Counted from the stretch's first letter, positions 23,499 to 34,776 are shown. The stretch: DNA of 64,000 nucleotides from Cyathus striatus (GCA_025738555.1 JAOVFP010000001.1:4588001-4652000); one strand, 5' to 3'. Numbers and translations: made by a program. Notes: generated from the letters alone by a model not told the origin.

Positions 23499-23841
23499 TG
23501 TGAGATGTACAACCAGGGCAGTGACCTGCAGGACTGAGAGAGATACAATAGGGTCTGAAGTCCAATGTACAGTGAGCAAGTTTTAGATTGAAGTAGTATG
23601 TGTACAGCTTACCTGAAGTCCAATGTACAGTGAGCAAGTGGGGATTGCCACTGTAGGACCTCAGGATTATATACTACTAGCTTATCTACCAAAGTCCGAG
23701 GGTCTAAGGGTCTAAGGGTCCAAGGGTCCAACCAAGGTCTAAGGGTCCAACCAAGGTCCCAACCCAGGTCCAGTACCTAAGTTTACCTAAGTCTACCTAA
23801 GGTTCATTAGTCACCAGAGAAGTGTCAGATCACTTCTAACA
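23499..23841 (-). mobile_element. 3' LTR-B of the minus-strand copia
   Basis: TGTGAGATGTAC to CACTTCTAACA, followed by the polypurine tract (ATGGGGGGG on the minus strand). A TATATAATCC box lies in the U3/R region. Confidence 0.9.
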
Positions 23842-25327
23842 CCCCCCCATGATCTGAACAGTCTCTAAGTATGTAGTTAAGTAAAGGAAGTAAAAGTGAA
23901 AGAATGTGAAAGAAAGTAAATGAATGAATCTAAGGTAAAAGTCCCATGTTCTCTCTACAGAATTCAACCTTTGGAATGGCAAGTGGCTTGGTGAGAATGT
24001 CAGCTATTTGCTTTTCAGTTGGAACATGATGCAAGCTGATAGAGCCTTTTTCAACAGTTTCTCTAAGCCAGAAATAACAAAGATCAAGTTGCTTCATGCG
24101 CCCATGGTGTTCTGGATTCTTGGTGACAGAGATGGCAGACTGGCTGTCAATGTGAAGAGGACTAGAAGTGGGAATGGGGAAGCCAAATTCCTTCATGATA
24201 TTCTGCATCCAAAGTATCTCTTTGCCAGCTTCAACAGCAGCAATGTACTCTGCTTCAGTTGTGGATAAAGTTACTATAGTCTGTAACTTGCTAGACCAGC
24301 CAATGGCACCTCCACCAATCAGAGTTACATAACCACCAGTAGAATGACCTGTGTCTTTGCAATCACCATGGGAAGCATCACAATATGTGAGGAAGAGTTC
24401 ATCTCCTTTGGCAGCACTGTAGGTCAACTTGTAGTCAAGAGTTCCCTTCAAGTATCTGAAGAGATGTTTGACAGCTAACCAGTTTTGCATGCCAGGGTTG
24501 GAGTTGAATCAACCTAAGTACCCAACAGCAAAAGCAATGTCTGGTCTTGTAGTGATAGCAAGATATTGTAGAGATCCTACAGCACTCAGATAAGGGATGG
24601 AGGCCATCTCAGAACGTTCCTCAGCTGTCTGAGGACCCATAGACTTGGTCAGAATGAGACCATGATTCATAGGAGTTCCACAAGGCTTGCAATCACTCAT
24701 GCCATATCTCTCAAGCATATCCAGCACATACTAGCGCTGTGAGAGAGTAATAGAGCGATTTGGACGATCCCTGTCTATCTTAACACCCAGAAGGAAAGAA
24801 GTGGGGCCCAAATCTCGAAGTTTGAAGTGGGCAGAAAGCTGCTTGACTGTATTATCAGCAGCAGAAGGAGAAGTTGATGCAATGGTAATGTCATCAATGT
24901 AAACAGGCATGATGATCTTAGTATCAGCCTTTGAGTAAATATAGACAGAGTGGTCTGAATGAGTTCTGGTGAAGCCCATAGTAGTTAGAACATCCTGAAG
25001 CTTCTTTCTCCATTGTCTAGCAGCTTGCTTAAGTCCATAAAGTGATTTCTTAAGTCTGCATACATGATTGGGACCTCGTTGATGGAATCCTTCTGGTTGG
25101 AGCATGTATATCTCCTCCTCCAAGTCACCATATGTAAAGGCAGATGAGATGTCAACAGATCGCATAGTCATGTCTTTGATAGCAGACAGAGCAGCTACAA
25201 GCCTGAGAGAGGCAGGACGAAATGTTGGTGCAAATATCTCTGTGTAATCATATCCAGGACGTTGTGAGTACCCCTTTGCAACAACTCTAGACTTGTATCG
25301 CTCAACAGCACCAGTAGGAGTTGGCTT

Positions 25328-25566
25328 TGTTGCATGATGATGTATTAGTCATGTGACAGGTAGAGTCCCTGAGTATTCCATATATGCCTACCCAGTAATA
25401 CACAGAGGCTCTTGGCAGGAATAACACACTTGGTCCTTGGGTATATATAATACAACCCAACTTTCACTTGAACAAGACCATATAGCTCAGTTGATTAGAG
25501 CACTCTGAAACTATCAGATAGGTCCCAGGTTCAAACCCTGGTGTGGTCACTTTGCTACATCTAATA
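25328..25566 (+). mobile_element. S1 short tRNA-bearing element inside pol
   Basis: 239 bp, TGTTGCATGATG to ACATCTAATA, with perfect 5-bp TSD GGCTT (25323-25327 and 25567-25571). The empty site is visible in the uninterrupted pol copy at 38930-38945, which confirms the exact boundaries. Confidence 0.93.
25476..25549 (+). tRNA. tRNA-like sequence of S1
   Basis: Same tRNA-like fold as the other S1 copies, with A and B boxes intact. The TATATATAATA stretch upstream could serve RNA polymerase III. The anticodon loop is abnormal. Confidence 0.55.
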
Positions 25567-28152
25567 GGCTTGATCTTGAATACCCATCTAGAGCCTATAG
25601 CCTTCTTTCCTGGGGGCAATTCCACAATATCCCAAGTTCCATTTCGCATCAATGACATGATCTCATCATTGCAAGCTTCCTGCCACTGTTGTGCATCAGG
25701 GGCTTTCATGGCAAGCTTGTAGTTCTTGGGATCAACTCCTGTTGATGCAGCTCCAGCAAATTGAACCTCCTGATACCCCCCCAGATCATCTTCACTGCTA
25801 TTATCCTCTAATGCATCAGGCTCCTGAATATCCTCATCTGGGTCATCAGGTAGAGGAGCAGGTGATGATGGTACTCTTACTTTCCACCACTCACCAGGAG
25901 GCCTAACATCCCTTCTGGGACGCCTCTGAGCCAGTGGAGGAGTAGCAGGCAGAGCAGGAGGGGCAGGAGGTGGTGGTGAGGGAGTGGGAGTTGGGTTTGG
26001 TGTGGCAGTAGGAGATGATATAGGAGTTGTAGGTGGACTAGTTGGAGAGCTAGAATGATTTGGAGGTGATATGGAAACATCAGGAAAAGGAATGGATAAG
26101 TCTGTAGATTCATAGACAGCAGGCTCTGGAGAAGAGATAATGTGAGGTGGAATTGGAGATGTTGGCTTGGATAGACCAGGAAAGAGCCTTTCATCAAATT
26201 CAGCTCTTTCTGAGATAACAGTCTTCTTGGTGGTTGGATTGTAGAATTTCCAAGCCTTGTACCCAGCTGGGTAACCAATGAAGACACATTTCTGCATATG
26301 TGGTTGAAGAGACTTTCTCTGCTCTTTGTGCACAAAGACATAAGCAGTACAACCCCAAACTCGCAGATTGCTAAGGTTAGGTTTCTGGCCATGCCATGCC
26401 TCATAGGGTGTCATGTCAGGCAGAGAAGAAGTGGGAAGACAATTCCACACATAAACCATAGAAGATAGGCATTCACCCCAAAATGATGGAGGGAGATGAG
26501 ACTCATTGAGCATAGCTGTAACATCATCAGCCATAGTGCGATTTGCACGCTCTGCAACTCCATTTTGCTGAGGTCTGGCAGGAGCAGTATGTCTCCTTAC
26601 AATCCCACATCTATCTGTGAACTTGATGAATGTATTAGACATGTATTCACCTCCCTTGTCATCCTGTAAAGCTTTAATCTTTCTCCCAAGTTGGTTCTCA
26701 ACCAATGACTTGTAACTCCTGAAAGCATCAAATGCACCACTCTTCTTCTTTAAGAAGGCAACACAACGATATCTGGTGTAATCATCAATGAATGTGATCC
26801 AGTATCTATAGCCAGATGGAGTCTGAGTAGGCAAAGGGCCATGGAGGTCAGAATGAATGAGTTCTAAGGGGGCAGAAGTGCGAGATTCAGATGAAGGGAA
26901 TGGATTAGAATGCATCTTGCCAGCTAAGCAAGGTTCACAAATAGGGTCAGGCTTCTCCTTGGACTTGATGACAATCCCTGTAGCCATATCTTCAGATATA
27001 AGTTTCTGAATGTCTGCATAATTATGGTGTGCAAGACGACGATGCCATAGCTGTAAATCCATGGGACAAGTTGAAGAAATGTTGGCTACTTCAGAAACAG
27101 CAGAAAGGGCTTCTGTCTCTCCATCCAAGTATGCATTATTGTTGGCAGTGATGGAAGCAGAGAATATGAGACTTCCATTCTTGCTGAAATCAACATACTG
27201 TGATCCAGCAGTCATAATGATGCCCTTGCAACGAGTTAAGTAGAGACAGGAGAGTAGATTGTTTCTGAGCTGGGGTACATGCAGGACTCTGGTGAATTCT
27301 ATAGATCTGGATACCTTTCCTCTAATCACTGGGTGGAAGACCACAGTGCCCACTCCTTGGGAATAAATGATTTTCCCATCAGCTAACTTGATTGGAACCT
27401 TCTTGGGTGCATAATTGCGAACCCAATGGCGATGGGGTGTCATATGACAAGATGCCCCTGTATCTGTGTTCCAATCAAAGTCTGCATCAAGTTGGAGTGG
27501 GTAGGAAGGATCTGAGGGATCCAGAGAACGAGTACTTGCATTTCCAGCAAATTCAGTAGCATCTCCATTGAATTCTGAATCAAATTTGACATCAGCAGAG
27601 GCAGTAGTGACTTCTGAAGTGGAGGATTGTGCTATGGAAGCAGTGGAAGAGGGAGAAGGCTGTGGAGAACCAGTGGAAGATGGCAGACTGGATGAAGATA
27701 TGCCAGGAGAGGTGCTTTTGAATGAAGTGGAACCTGGAATGGGAGACCTAGTGGTAGCCTGCTTATGAGCCTGTGATCTTGCTCTTTTGAATCTGTAGCA
27801 GTTGGATAGAGCATGACCAACTCGAGTGCAAAATTCACAAGTAATAGGCATGGTGTCACCAATGTCTGGTTGTGAGGAGAAGAAGCAGGTGGTTGATCTA
27901 GGATAACTAGAAAGACCAAAGGAATGTGATTTGAAATGCACTGTGGGTAATGACCCAGACAGCACACTGAATGGATGTGCAGAGGAGAAAGACCAGAGTG
28001 TGGTAGGAACTGCACTGTCGGTAAAATCCCAGACAGCACAAGTAGAAGGAAGGTGATAAGTTGTAGTGGAACTACCAGAACAACTGGGTAAAAAGAATGT
28101 GGAGTGGAGGTTGATTTAACAAGCAAGCAGTTAAAGCTCGGGGCCCATAACC

Positions 28153-28483
28153 TGTGAGATGTACAACCAGGGCAGTGACCTGCAGGACTGAGAGAGACAC
28201 AATAGGGTCTGAAGTCCAATGTACAGTGAGCAAGTTTTAGATTGAAGTAGTATGTGTACAGCTTACCTGAAGTCCAATGTACAGTGAGCAAGTGGGGATT
28301 GCCACTGTAGGACCTCAGGATTATATACTACTAGCTTATCTACCAAAGTCCGAGGGTCTAAGGGTTCAAGGGTCCAAGGGTCCAACCAAGGTCTAAGGGT
28401 CCAACCCAGGTCCAGTACCTAAGTTTACCTAAGTCTACCTAAGGTTCATTAGTCAGCAGAGAAGTGTCAGATCACTTCTAACA
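28153..28483 (-). mobile_element. 5' LTR-B of the minus-strand copia
   Basis: Complete LTR-B with internal duplication; preceded inward by the primer site GGTTATGGGCCC. Confidence 0.9.
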
Positions 28484-28543
28484 TTATTATCCTCTATTCT
28501 CTCTCCATCCACCCCCTCTATTCTTGTTACTTCTGACAATTTA

Positions 28544-28807
28544 AGCATTGAGGAATGAGCTTTTGAGCTTTCTTGAATGTTCCATCAGCTAAACTATGAA
28601 AATATATGGCAAGAATAAGATATTTAGTGAGTATTAATGTTACATGTGAAAATTCAGCAAATTGAACTCACTGTACTTTGCTAAACCCCACACCATCTTA
28701 ATAGGATTTAGTGTAAACTTGAAATATATATTCAAGCTCACTCTCAAATAAGTGTGAGTGTTAAAATGAATTCCTATCATACTTATGCACAATTTCATGG
28801 TAAATAG
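28544..28807. other. Unassigned spacer
   Basis: No gene. Ends with the element X TSD TAAATAG (28801-28807). Confidence 0.5.
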
Positions 28808-29509
28808 CAGTACTTTACATTCCCCCCCCAGTTTGTCTGGATTCCAGATGGACTCAATATAGTCCGGATAGTCCAGGTGGAGTCCAGCAGAGTCCTGATG
28901 GAATCTGGTGGAGTCTGGGTGGAGTCCTGATGGAATAGATATTGTCCTGATGACATCCTGCTGGAATATAAGGAGTCCTGGTGGAGTCCTGATGGACTTT
29001 GTATTTTTTAAAGTAAGTTCCATTAAGATTCCAGGTGGACTCCAGGTAGACTCCAGGTGAACTTCACAGCAAGAAATGGAGATTGATATTTTCCCACACT
29101 TATTGATAACATACTATCTCACTACTACATCTTTTATGAGGATGAGGATGAGGAGGAGGAGGAAGAGTGCTCATCCTACTTGTCCATATCACTTGCAAGA
29201 CAGGGACAAGTGCTTGTCCTCATCACTTGCGAGATGAGGAGGAGGGGGAATGAGCATGAGCACTCATCCTCATCACTTGCAAGACAAGGAGGGGGGGACA
29301 CATGCACAGTCATCACTTGCCAGACGAGGTGGGGGAGAGTGACGGGGGGATGGAGGATGCTTGAGGTGAAGAGGAGGGGGACATGCATATGGATGCACGC
29401 ATGTTCATCACTTGCCAGATGAGGTAGGGAAGGGAAGGACAGGGGACAAACACTTGTCATTTGTGAGACAAGGTGGGGGAGAGGATGGGGCATGCTCATC
29501 CTCATCACT
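28808..29509. repeat. X left arm: GGACTCCA block and CATCACTTGC tandem repeat
   Basis: 28830-29050 is dense in AGTCC(A/T)G(G/A)TGGA words. 29180-29509 holds about seven irregular units of CATCACTTGC(A/C)AGA(C/T)(A/G)AGG on a purine-rich strand. ORFs here are repeat artefacts. Confidence 0.75.
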
Positions 29510-29532
29510 GAGTGGTGTCAGCCAATATTTTC

Positions 29533-29585
29533 AAAAAAAGCCTAGAATAATTGATTGCCTCAATCATGCAAGCCAGGCTTTTTTT
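29533..29585. repeat. Cruciform-capable hairpin at the Z2 tip
   Basis: Outer stem AAAAAAGCCT/AGGCTTTTTT encloses an inner hairpin TGATTG-CCT-CAATCA. The mirror copy lies at about 52795-52850. Confidence 0.8.
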
Positions 29586-29619
29586 GAGTGCCTATCTTTG
29601 TATGGGTATTAGTCTTTTA

Positions 29620-29940
29620 GTGATCGAAAACAATCATTGTTTTATTCTAATTGAATATTACTACTAATCTATTGGTAATCATAAACAATCATTGGTTCAT
29701 TCTAATTGAATATTACTATTAATCTATTGGTGATCATAAACAATCATTGGTTCATTCTAGTTGAATATTACTATTCATTTATTAGTGATTATAAACAATC
29801 ATTGGCTCATTCTAGTTGAATATTACTATTAATTTATTGATGATCATAAACAATCATTAGCTCAATCCAATTGAATATTACTACTAATTTATTAGTGATC
29901 ATAAACAATCATAAAGAATACTAATTGGATATTGAATCAG
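29620..29940 (+). repeat. 55-bp direct repeat array, Z2 left arm
   Basis: About six units of TTGAATATTACTATTAATYT plus GATCATAAACAATCATTGG at 55-bp spacing. The inverted counterpart is 52440-52770. Confidence 0.85.
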
Positions 29941-29949
29941 TTGGTCACA

Positions 29950-30665
29950 CTGTTTAAGCATGTCACATGTGTCACAGGTTCACGCACATCGGTATTTCGC
30001 ACACATCACACTACTTTCCCACACCTGACAGATTTCAAGCAGATCACTATTTTCCCATGCTTCACATTACTTTCCTGTGCCTGAAATATTTCTTGCATGT
30101 CATATTTGTCACAGTTTCATGCCACAGGTTCGCGCACTTTGGTATTTCCCACACTGAACACATTTCTCGCACATCACAATTTTCAGGCATGTCATGCTAT
30201 TCACATGCATCACGCTATTCACATGCATCACGCTATTCACATGCATGACGCTATGCACGTATGTCACACTATTTCCACGCATGTCATGCTGTTCATGTGT
30301 GTCACGCTATTCACATGTATCACGCTTTTCATGCACGTCACGCTATGCATGTGTGTCACACTATTGACATGTATGTCACGCTATGCATGTGTGTCACACT
30401 ATTTACACATGTGTGTCACACTACTCCATGCATGTCACGCTGTTCACACATGTCACACTATTTATGCATGTTACGATATTCACATGTGTCATGATATTCA
30501 CATGTGTCACACTATTCACGCACATCACACTGTTTATGTGTGTCACACTATTCACATGCATCACACTATTTACATGCCTGTCCTGCTGTTCATGTGTGTC
30601 ATGCTATTCATGTGCATCACAATATTCATGCATTTCATGCTATTCACATGTGTCACACTGTTAAT
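29950..30665 (+). repeat. 18-bp minisatellite, Z2 left arm
   Basis: Variants of TCACATGCATCACGCTAT with an 18-bp period, CpG-containing in this copy. All three forward frames are open because 18 is divisible by three; the H/C/S/V-rich ORFs are not genes. Confidence 0.85.
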
Positions 30666-30848
30666 GCTAGGGCTGCCAACTGTACCTGTACAAAATGGTT
30701 ATGGTTGTTATAGTATGGTGTCCAATGCTGTACCGTACAGGCTGGTTGAGTTATGAATATGGTACAGGTACGGTATGGCTTTCAGCCATCAATAGCTGTA
30801 CTGTACAACCATATATAGCTGTAAGTATGGTTTTGTATAATCACTCCA
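30666..30848. other. Short unassigned block with TGTACCGTACA palindromes
   Basis: TGTACCGTACA, GGTACAGGTACGGTA and TGTACTGTACA occur within 110 bp; function unknown. Confidence 0.5.
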
Positions 30849-31188
30849 TGTCAGAAGTAACAAGAATAGAGGGGGTGGATGGAGAGAGAATAGAGGATAA
30901 TAAGAGCAAGGAAGGTGATAAGAGAGCAAATAACTCAGACACAAACACTAACACAGACACAAGATGGGGAGGAAACTTGTTTTACTACTACCAAGTTACA
31001 GAGTGTTTATATACTAAGGCTGTCTACCAAAGTCCCAACCAAGGTCCATGTAACTAAGGTAACTGACAGCTGTCAATCTGTCAATCACAGAGCTGTCAAT
31101 CAAGGATCTGTCAATCACAGAACTGTCAAGTATGACAGGTGACATGTGACAGCTGTCAAAGAAGCTGTGCAACCCTGAATATCTAACA
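30849..31188 (-). mobile_element. Solo LTR-A
   Basis: Perfect TSD CTCCA (30844-30848 and 31189-31193). Confidence 0.93.
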
Positions 31189-31193
31189 CTCCA

Positions 31194-31953
31194 ATCTGGC
31201 CCAAATGACAAATATTTGCTATCAAGGCCCAACTCCACATTTTATGAGCTTCAAATGCTAAGTCACATGACTGTCATCTCAGAAGATAACACTATCAAAT
31301 CTAGCTGTGCACACATCAATGCATTATTTGCATTTGCTCTCTCTCTCACTTGTCCCCTCCCATGAATTCCCTCCAATACCAACACTTACCCATAACCTCA
31401 ATACTGCTATTACTCAATAGGACTCAAGATCGTCAGGATAGTGCACTACCAAGAGCTATTGAATACTGCAATTAGCTCTACCAATGGCTGCATCATCACC
31501 TCAAGTCTTCCTCCCCAAGTTTTATCCTTTAAAAATTTCTTTCAATTCATCTCTATGGCTTATTTTTCACACTTAACCATTTTCTGCAATATCCTACAAC
31601 CCCAAACACTATTAATCTCTATTATTTTGACCATTCCTTGTTAAGTAGCCTCTTTATTTTAATTTTATATAAAACCTATGTATCTACTTCCATTCAACTC
31701 AGTGAATTTTTCACCTCTTGCAGTCAATTTATGAGCTTCTTTTTTCGTCTTCAAGTTGTTTTCAGCACTCTCATCTTCCGCTTTACTGTTTCGATCTCAA
31801 ATATCCATCAAGTCTTCGTGTTTGAACTTCATTTTGAAGTTCTTATATCTTGTTACATTCTCAATACTAAATTGTCATTACTAATCACACTCTTGAGCAC
31901 CTTAGATCTCCTCAGTCCAAACATGGAGCATACCACTGATGGTACCAACACTA
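31194..31953. other. Unassigned DNA
   Basis: Slightly less AT-biased than neighbours with short open frames only; no family recognised. Confidence 0.45.
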
Positions 31954-32088
31954 TGTCAGAAGTAACAAGAATAAAGGAGGGTGGTTGAGAGGATAGAGAG
32001 TAATAAAGGAGCAAGGAGGGTGATGAGAGAGCAAATAACTCAGACACAAACACTGACACAGACACAAGATGGGGAGAAAACTTGTTAA

Positions 32089-32775
32089 TGTTAGAAGTGA
32101 TCTGACACTTCTCTGCTGACTAATGAACCTTAGGTAGACTTAGGTAAACTTAGGTACTGGACCTGGGTTGGGACCTTGGTTGGACCCTTAGACCTTGGTT
32201 GGACCCTTGGACCCTTAGACCCTTAGACCCTCGGACTTTGGTAGATAAGCTAGTAGTATATAATCCTGAGGTCCTACAGTGGCAATCCCCACTTGCTCAC
32301 TGTACATTGGACTTCAGGTAAGCTGTACACATACTACTTCAATCTAATACTTGCTCACTGTACATTGGACTTCAGACTCTATTGTCTCTCTCAGTCCTGC
32401 AGGTCACTGTCCTGGTTGCACATCTCACAGGTTATGGGCCCCGAGCACTACACTGTGTATGGGAATCTGCTTATTCAGCAAAGTGTCTCACGGTCACATG
32501 ATCCAAAGTCACAAGACCTGCCACATCAGGGGAGAGTGTTGCATGATGATGTATTAGTCATGTGACAGGTAGAGTCCCTGAGTATTCCATATATGCCTAC
32601 CCAGTAATACACAGAGGCTCTTGGCAGGAATAACACACTTGGTCCTTGGGTATATATAATACAACCCAACTTTCACTTGAACAAGACCATATAGCTCAGT
32701 TGGTTAGAGCACTCTGAAACTATCAGATAGGTCCCAGGTTCAAACCCTGGTGTGGTCACTTTGCTACATCTAATA
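32089..32775 (+). mobile_element. Composite unit: LTR-B, primer site, 90 bp, then S1
   Basis: The whole block is flanked by one 5-bp TSD, GTTAA (32084-32088 and 32776-32780), inside LTR-A. It begins with a complete LTR-B (32089-32429) and the primer site GGTTATGGGCCCCGAGC, runs through about 90 bp of unknown sequence and ends exactly at the normal 3' end of S1 (32775). A single TSD around both parts suggests they integrated together. Confidence 0.8.
32537..32775 (+). mobile_element. S1 short tRNA-bearing element (composite copy)
   Basis: 239 bp, complete; left edge is preceded by GGGGAGAG and has no TSD of its own, unlike the copies at 25328 and 44619. The tRNA-like part is 32685-32758. Confidence 0.88.
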
Positions 32776-32957
32776 GTTAACTACTACCAAGTTCTACCAA
32801 AGTCCCAACCAAGGTCCATGTAACTAAGGTAACTGACAGCTGTCAATCTGTCAATCACAGAACTGTCAATCAAGAATCTGTCAATCACAGAACTGTCAAG
32901 TATGACAGGTGACAAGTGACAGCTGTCAAAGAAGCTGTGCAACCCAGAATATCTAAC

Positions 32958-33245
32958 AATGAGGGGCTAAAGTCTGATTTTCACAATGATGCCACTTTGC
33001 TATTGTACCTTGAAAATGTGAAGAAGTGGCTTGAGGATTATTTTCAAAAGAATTATGTTACTAGGGATTCTAATTTTAGCAGCCCCTTGACATGTGTCTC
33101 TACCCCTGTCACCAGAAACTCAAATACAAGCAGCTTTACTTCGAGGTATTCTCGCAAGCCACGCACAGCTGAAGATGAGCTTAGTGATTATTTCAAGCTC
33201 CCTCCTGAAGACTTTGACTCTTGCAGTCCTTTTGAATGGTGGTTT
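32958..33245 (+). pseudogene. hAT transposase C-terminal fragment
   Basis: The plus strand encodes a helical stretch (YLENVKKWLEDYFQKNYV) and the characteristic C-terminal hAT dimerisation motif DELSDYFKLPPEDFD...PFEWW. It is trapped between the end of an LTR-A and a short TGTTAGATATT remnant at 33246-33256. Upstream DDE parts are absent. It comes from a different hAT lineage than the 20157-22763 gene, whose C-terminus is unlike this one. Confidence 0.8.
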
Positions 33246-33561
33246 TGTTAGATATTTGTTAGATATTCAGGGTTGCACAGCTTCTTTGACAGCTGTCACT
33301 TGTCACCTGTTATACTTGACAGTTCTGTGATTGACAGATATGTGATTGACAGATTGACAGCTGTCAGTTACCTTAGTTACATGGCTGTGCTTTCTTGTAT
33401 ATAAACCCCTTGTACTTTGGTAGATGTTAACAAGTTTCCTCCCCATCTTGTGTCTGTGTTAGTGTTTGTGTTTGAGTTATTTGCTCTCTCATTACTCTCC
33501 TTACTCCTTTATTACTCTCTATCCTCTCAATCACCCTCCTTTATTCTTGTTACTTCTGACA

Positions 33562-33573
33562 GGTTATGGGCCC
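33562..33573 (+). other. Primer-binding site, initiator tRNA-Met anticodon type
   Basis: GGTTATGGGCCC directly abuts the 5' LTR. It is complementary to the anticodon stem-loop (GGGCCCATAACC) of eukaryotic initiator tRNA-Met, the half-tRNA priming mode known from Drosophila copia and Ty5, rather than to a tRNA 3' end. The same site follows LTR-B in family B. Confidence 0.85.
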
Positions 33574-33723
33574 TGCCTTTTAATCTTTGCCACAACATAT
33601 CACCACTGCAACTCACTCAATTTACATCACATTCCCTATTGATTGTTTTGGTTATTCCATTTCAGTCTCAACCACGTGTCCCTCATTTGTTTTAGAACTT
33701 TATCCCTTCATTCATCATTCACC

Positions 33724-34776
33724 ATGTCTCTCCACAATGCTTCTGAACTTATGGCCAATATTCCAATCCTCACTTCCAACAACTGGCACATATGGGTTAA
33801 AAAGATGAACATGTTCTTTTTAGGTGCAGGCATTACAGGGGTCTCCTCTGGGTCTCCTCCTGAAGATCCCAAGGAATTGAAACAGTGGAAAGCTGTTGAC
33901 AGGCAGCTGGTTGCCTACATCTATGCCAAGGTTCATGATGAATACCAGTACCTTGTGGAGGATTTGGTGTCTGGCAGGGCAGCTTGGGCTGCACTCAAGG
34001 GTCATTTTGAGAAGTCTACTGTTGGTACCAGGATGCAGTACAGGAAGGAGTTCTACAGTGTTCACCATGATATAACCAAGCCTATTGACTTTTACATTCA
34101 GTCTGTTGTTGCAGCTTCCAAGAAGCTCACTAGTCTTGGTTGCAAGATTGATAATGACACAGAAGTTGTTGATGTCATTCTTATGAATTTGGATGATTCC
34201 TTCCATTCCACTAGGATTGCCATTCTTGCTAGGAAGGAGGAACTTACCTTGGAGGAGTTGAAGGTTCTACTCCAGTCTGCCACTTCTGCAGATGTGGATC
34301 CCACTTCCACTTCTCTTGCCCCTATTTCTGGACTTGCTGTTTCTGCTCAGAGGAAGCATGCTTTTGGTGGATTTACAGGTTCTGGTCATGATCATTCAGG
34401 CTCTAGTCATGGACATTCAGGTTCTGGTCATGGACATTCAGAGTTTAGGTCTCAGGGACATACAGGGTCATCAAGATTAGGTGGGAGTCCTACTCCAGTG
34501 GATTCCAAGGGTTTTAGATGGTGCAATCCCACCAATGAAGGTGCTTGCCATAGGTGTGGAAGGACTGGGCATATTGCTGCTAGGTGCATGTATGACATGC
34601 CTCAAGAAGTCAAGGATTGGATTATGTCCAACTCTTCTCACAACAGGTCTATGCAGCAGGCCAACTCTGCTTACCATTTCCTCTCTTCTCCACATAACTC
34701 TCCACCTCCCTCTCCCTATATTTCTGCTTCTGCTGCTAGAACTCAGTATGGACCTTCTTCCCATATTGTTCTTTGA
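33724..34776 (+). CDS. gag: Copia A Gag (capsid and nucleocapsid)
   Basis: 350 codons from ATG 33724, the first ATG in the frame after the leader. The N-terminal half is a UBN2/retrotran_gag-type capsid: LTSNNWHIWVKKMNMFFLGAG near residue 17, RAAWAALKGHFEKS in the middle, then helical segments. A Gly/His/Ser-rich spacer (GHDHSGSSHGHSGSGHGHS) precedes a CX2CX4HX4C zinc knuckle CHRCGRTGHIAARC at residues 275-288. The frame stops 62 residues after the knuckle, just where protease would start in a standard copia polyprotein. The ORF is uninterrupted, so it could still be expressed from the LTR. It has no pol in its own element; packaging of pol-only family B RNA is an inference. Confidence 0.9.
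   Translation: MSLHNASELMANIPILTSNNWHIWVKKMNMFFLGAGITGVSSGSPPEDPKELKQWKAVDRQLVAYIYAKVHDEYQYLVEDLVSGRAAWAALKGHFEKSTVGTRMQYRKEFYSVHHDITKPIDFYIQSVVAASKKLTSLGCKIDNDTEVVDVILMNLDDSFHSTRIAILARKEELTLEELKVLLQSATSADVDPTSTSLAPISGLAVSAQRKHAFGGFTGSGHDHSGSSHGHSGSGHGHSEFRSQGHTGSSRLGGSPTPVDSKGFRWCNPTNEGACHRCGRTGHIAARCMYDMPQEVKDWIMSNSSHNRSMQQANSAYHFLSSPHNSPPPSPYISASAARTQYGPSSHIVL

Larger units (their letters stand above)
23930..27851 (-). pseudogene. pol: Ty1/copia pol polyprotein (copy 1)
   Basis: Starts at ATG 27851 (MPITCEFCTRVGHALSNC, a CX2CX4HX4C zinc knuckle at the very N-terminus). Then follow protease (DTGASCHM), GAG-pre-integrase HHCC (HRRLAHH...CEPCLAGK), integrase core (HSDLHGP, DDKGGEY, NGVAERANRT), a proline-rich linker, RT with YIDD and a C-terminal RNase H (YCDASHGD, STTEAEYIA, HIDSQSA). 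Integrase is intact in frame. Defects: S1 insertion at 25328-25566 between integrase and RT, TAG replacing CAG at 24728-24730, and TGA at 24506-24508 between RT and RNase H that is also present in copy 2. No capsid domain precedes the zinc knuckle. Confidence 0.92.
23499..28483 (-). mobile_element. Copia B element, pol-only, complete with both LTRs
   Basis: 5' LTR 28483-28153, primer site just inside (28152-28141, complementary to the initiator tRNA-Met anticodon region), pol 27851-23930, polypurine tract C-run complement at 23842-23848, 3' LTR 23841-23499. Both LTRs carry the internal duplication and are nearly identical, and TSD TTATT is perfect, so this copy is structurally intact. Only about 290 bp separate the primer site and the first pol ATG, leaving no room for a capsid gene. 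S1 is inserted in pol. Confidence 0.93.
23223..28538 (+). mobile_element. Solo LTR-A split by a full family B copia
   Basis: The LTR-A halves are 23223-23498 and 28484-28538, and the LTR's own TSD is ATTTA (23218-23222 and 28539-28543). The copia B insertion inside it made TSD TTATT (23494-23498 and 28484-28488). Confidence 0.93.
31954..32957 (-). mobile_element. LTR-A split by a composite LTR-B/S1 insertion
   Basis: LTR-A halves 31954-32088 and 32776-32957. The outer flanks (CACTA, ATGAG) do not match, so this LTR-A is either part of a lost larger element or rearranged. Confidence 0.85.

Noticed and set aside
25877..26404. Leu/His-rich ORF antisense-frame partner of pol (also 38089-38562)
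   Set aside because: It overlaps the integrase-linker region of pol in another frame and has low-complexity composition dictated by the proline-rich linker.
29967..30713. Long Cys/His/Ser-rich ORFs (also 51330-52190, 6787-7406, 7363-8024, 2084-2673)
   Set aside because: They lie entirely in 18-bp or 57-bp arrays whose period is a multiple of three, so all frames stay open. The same repeats give different proteins in each frame, with no codon signal.
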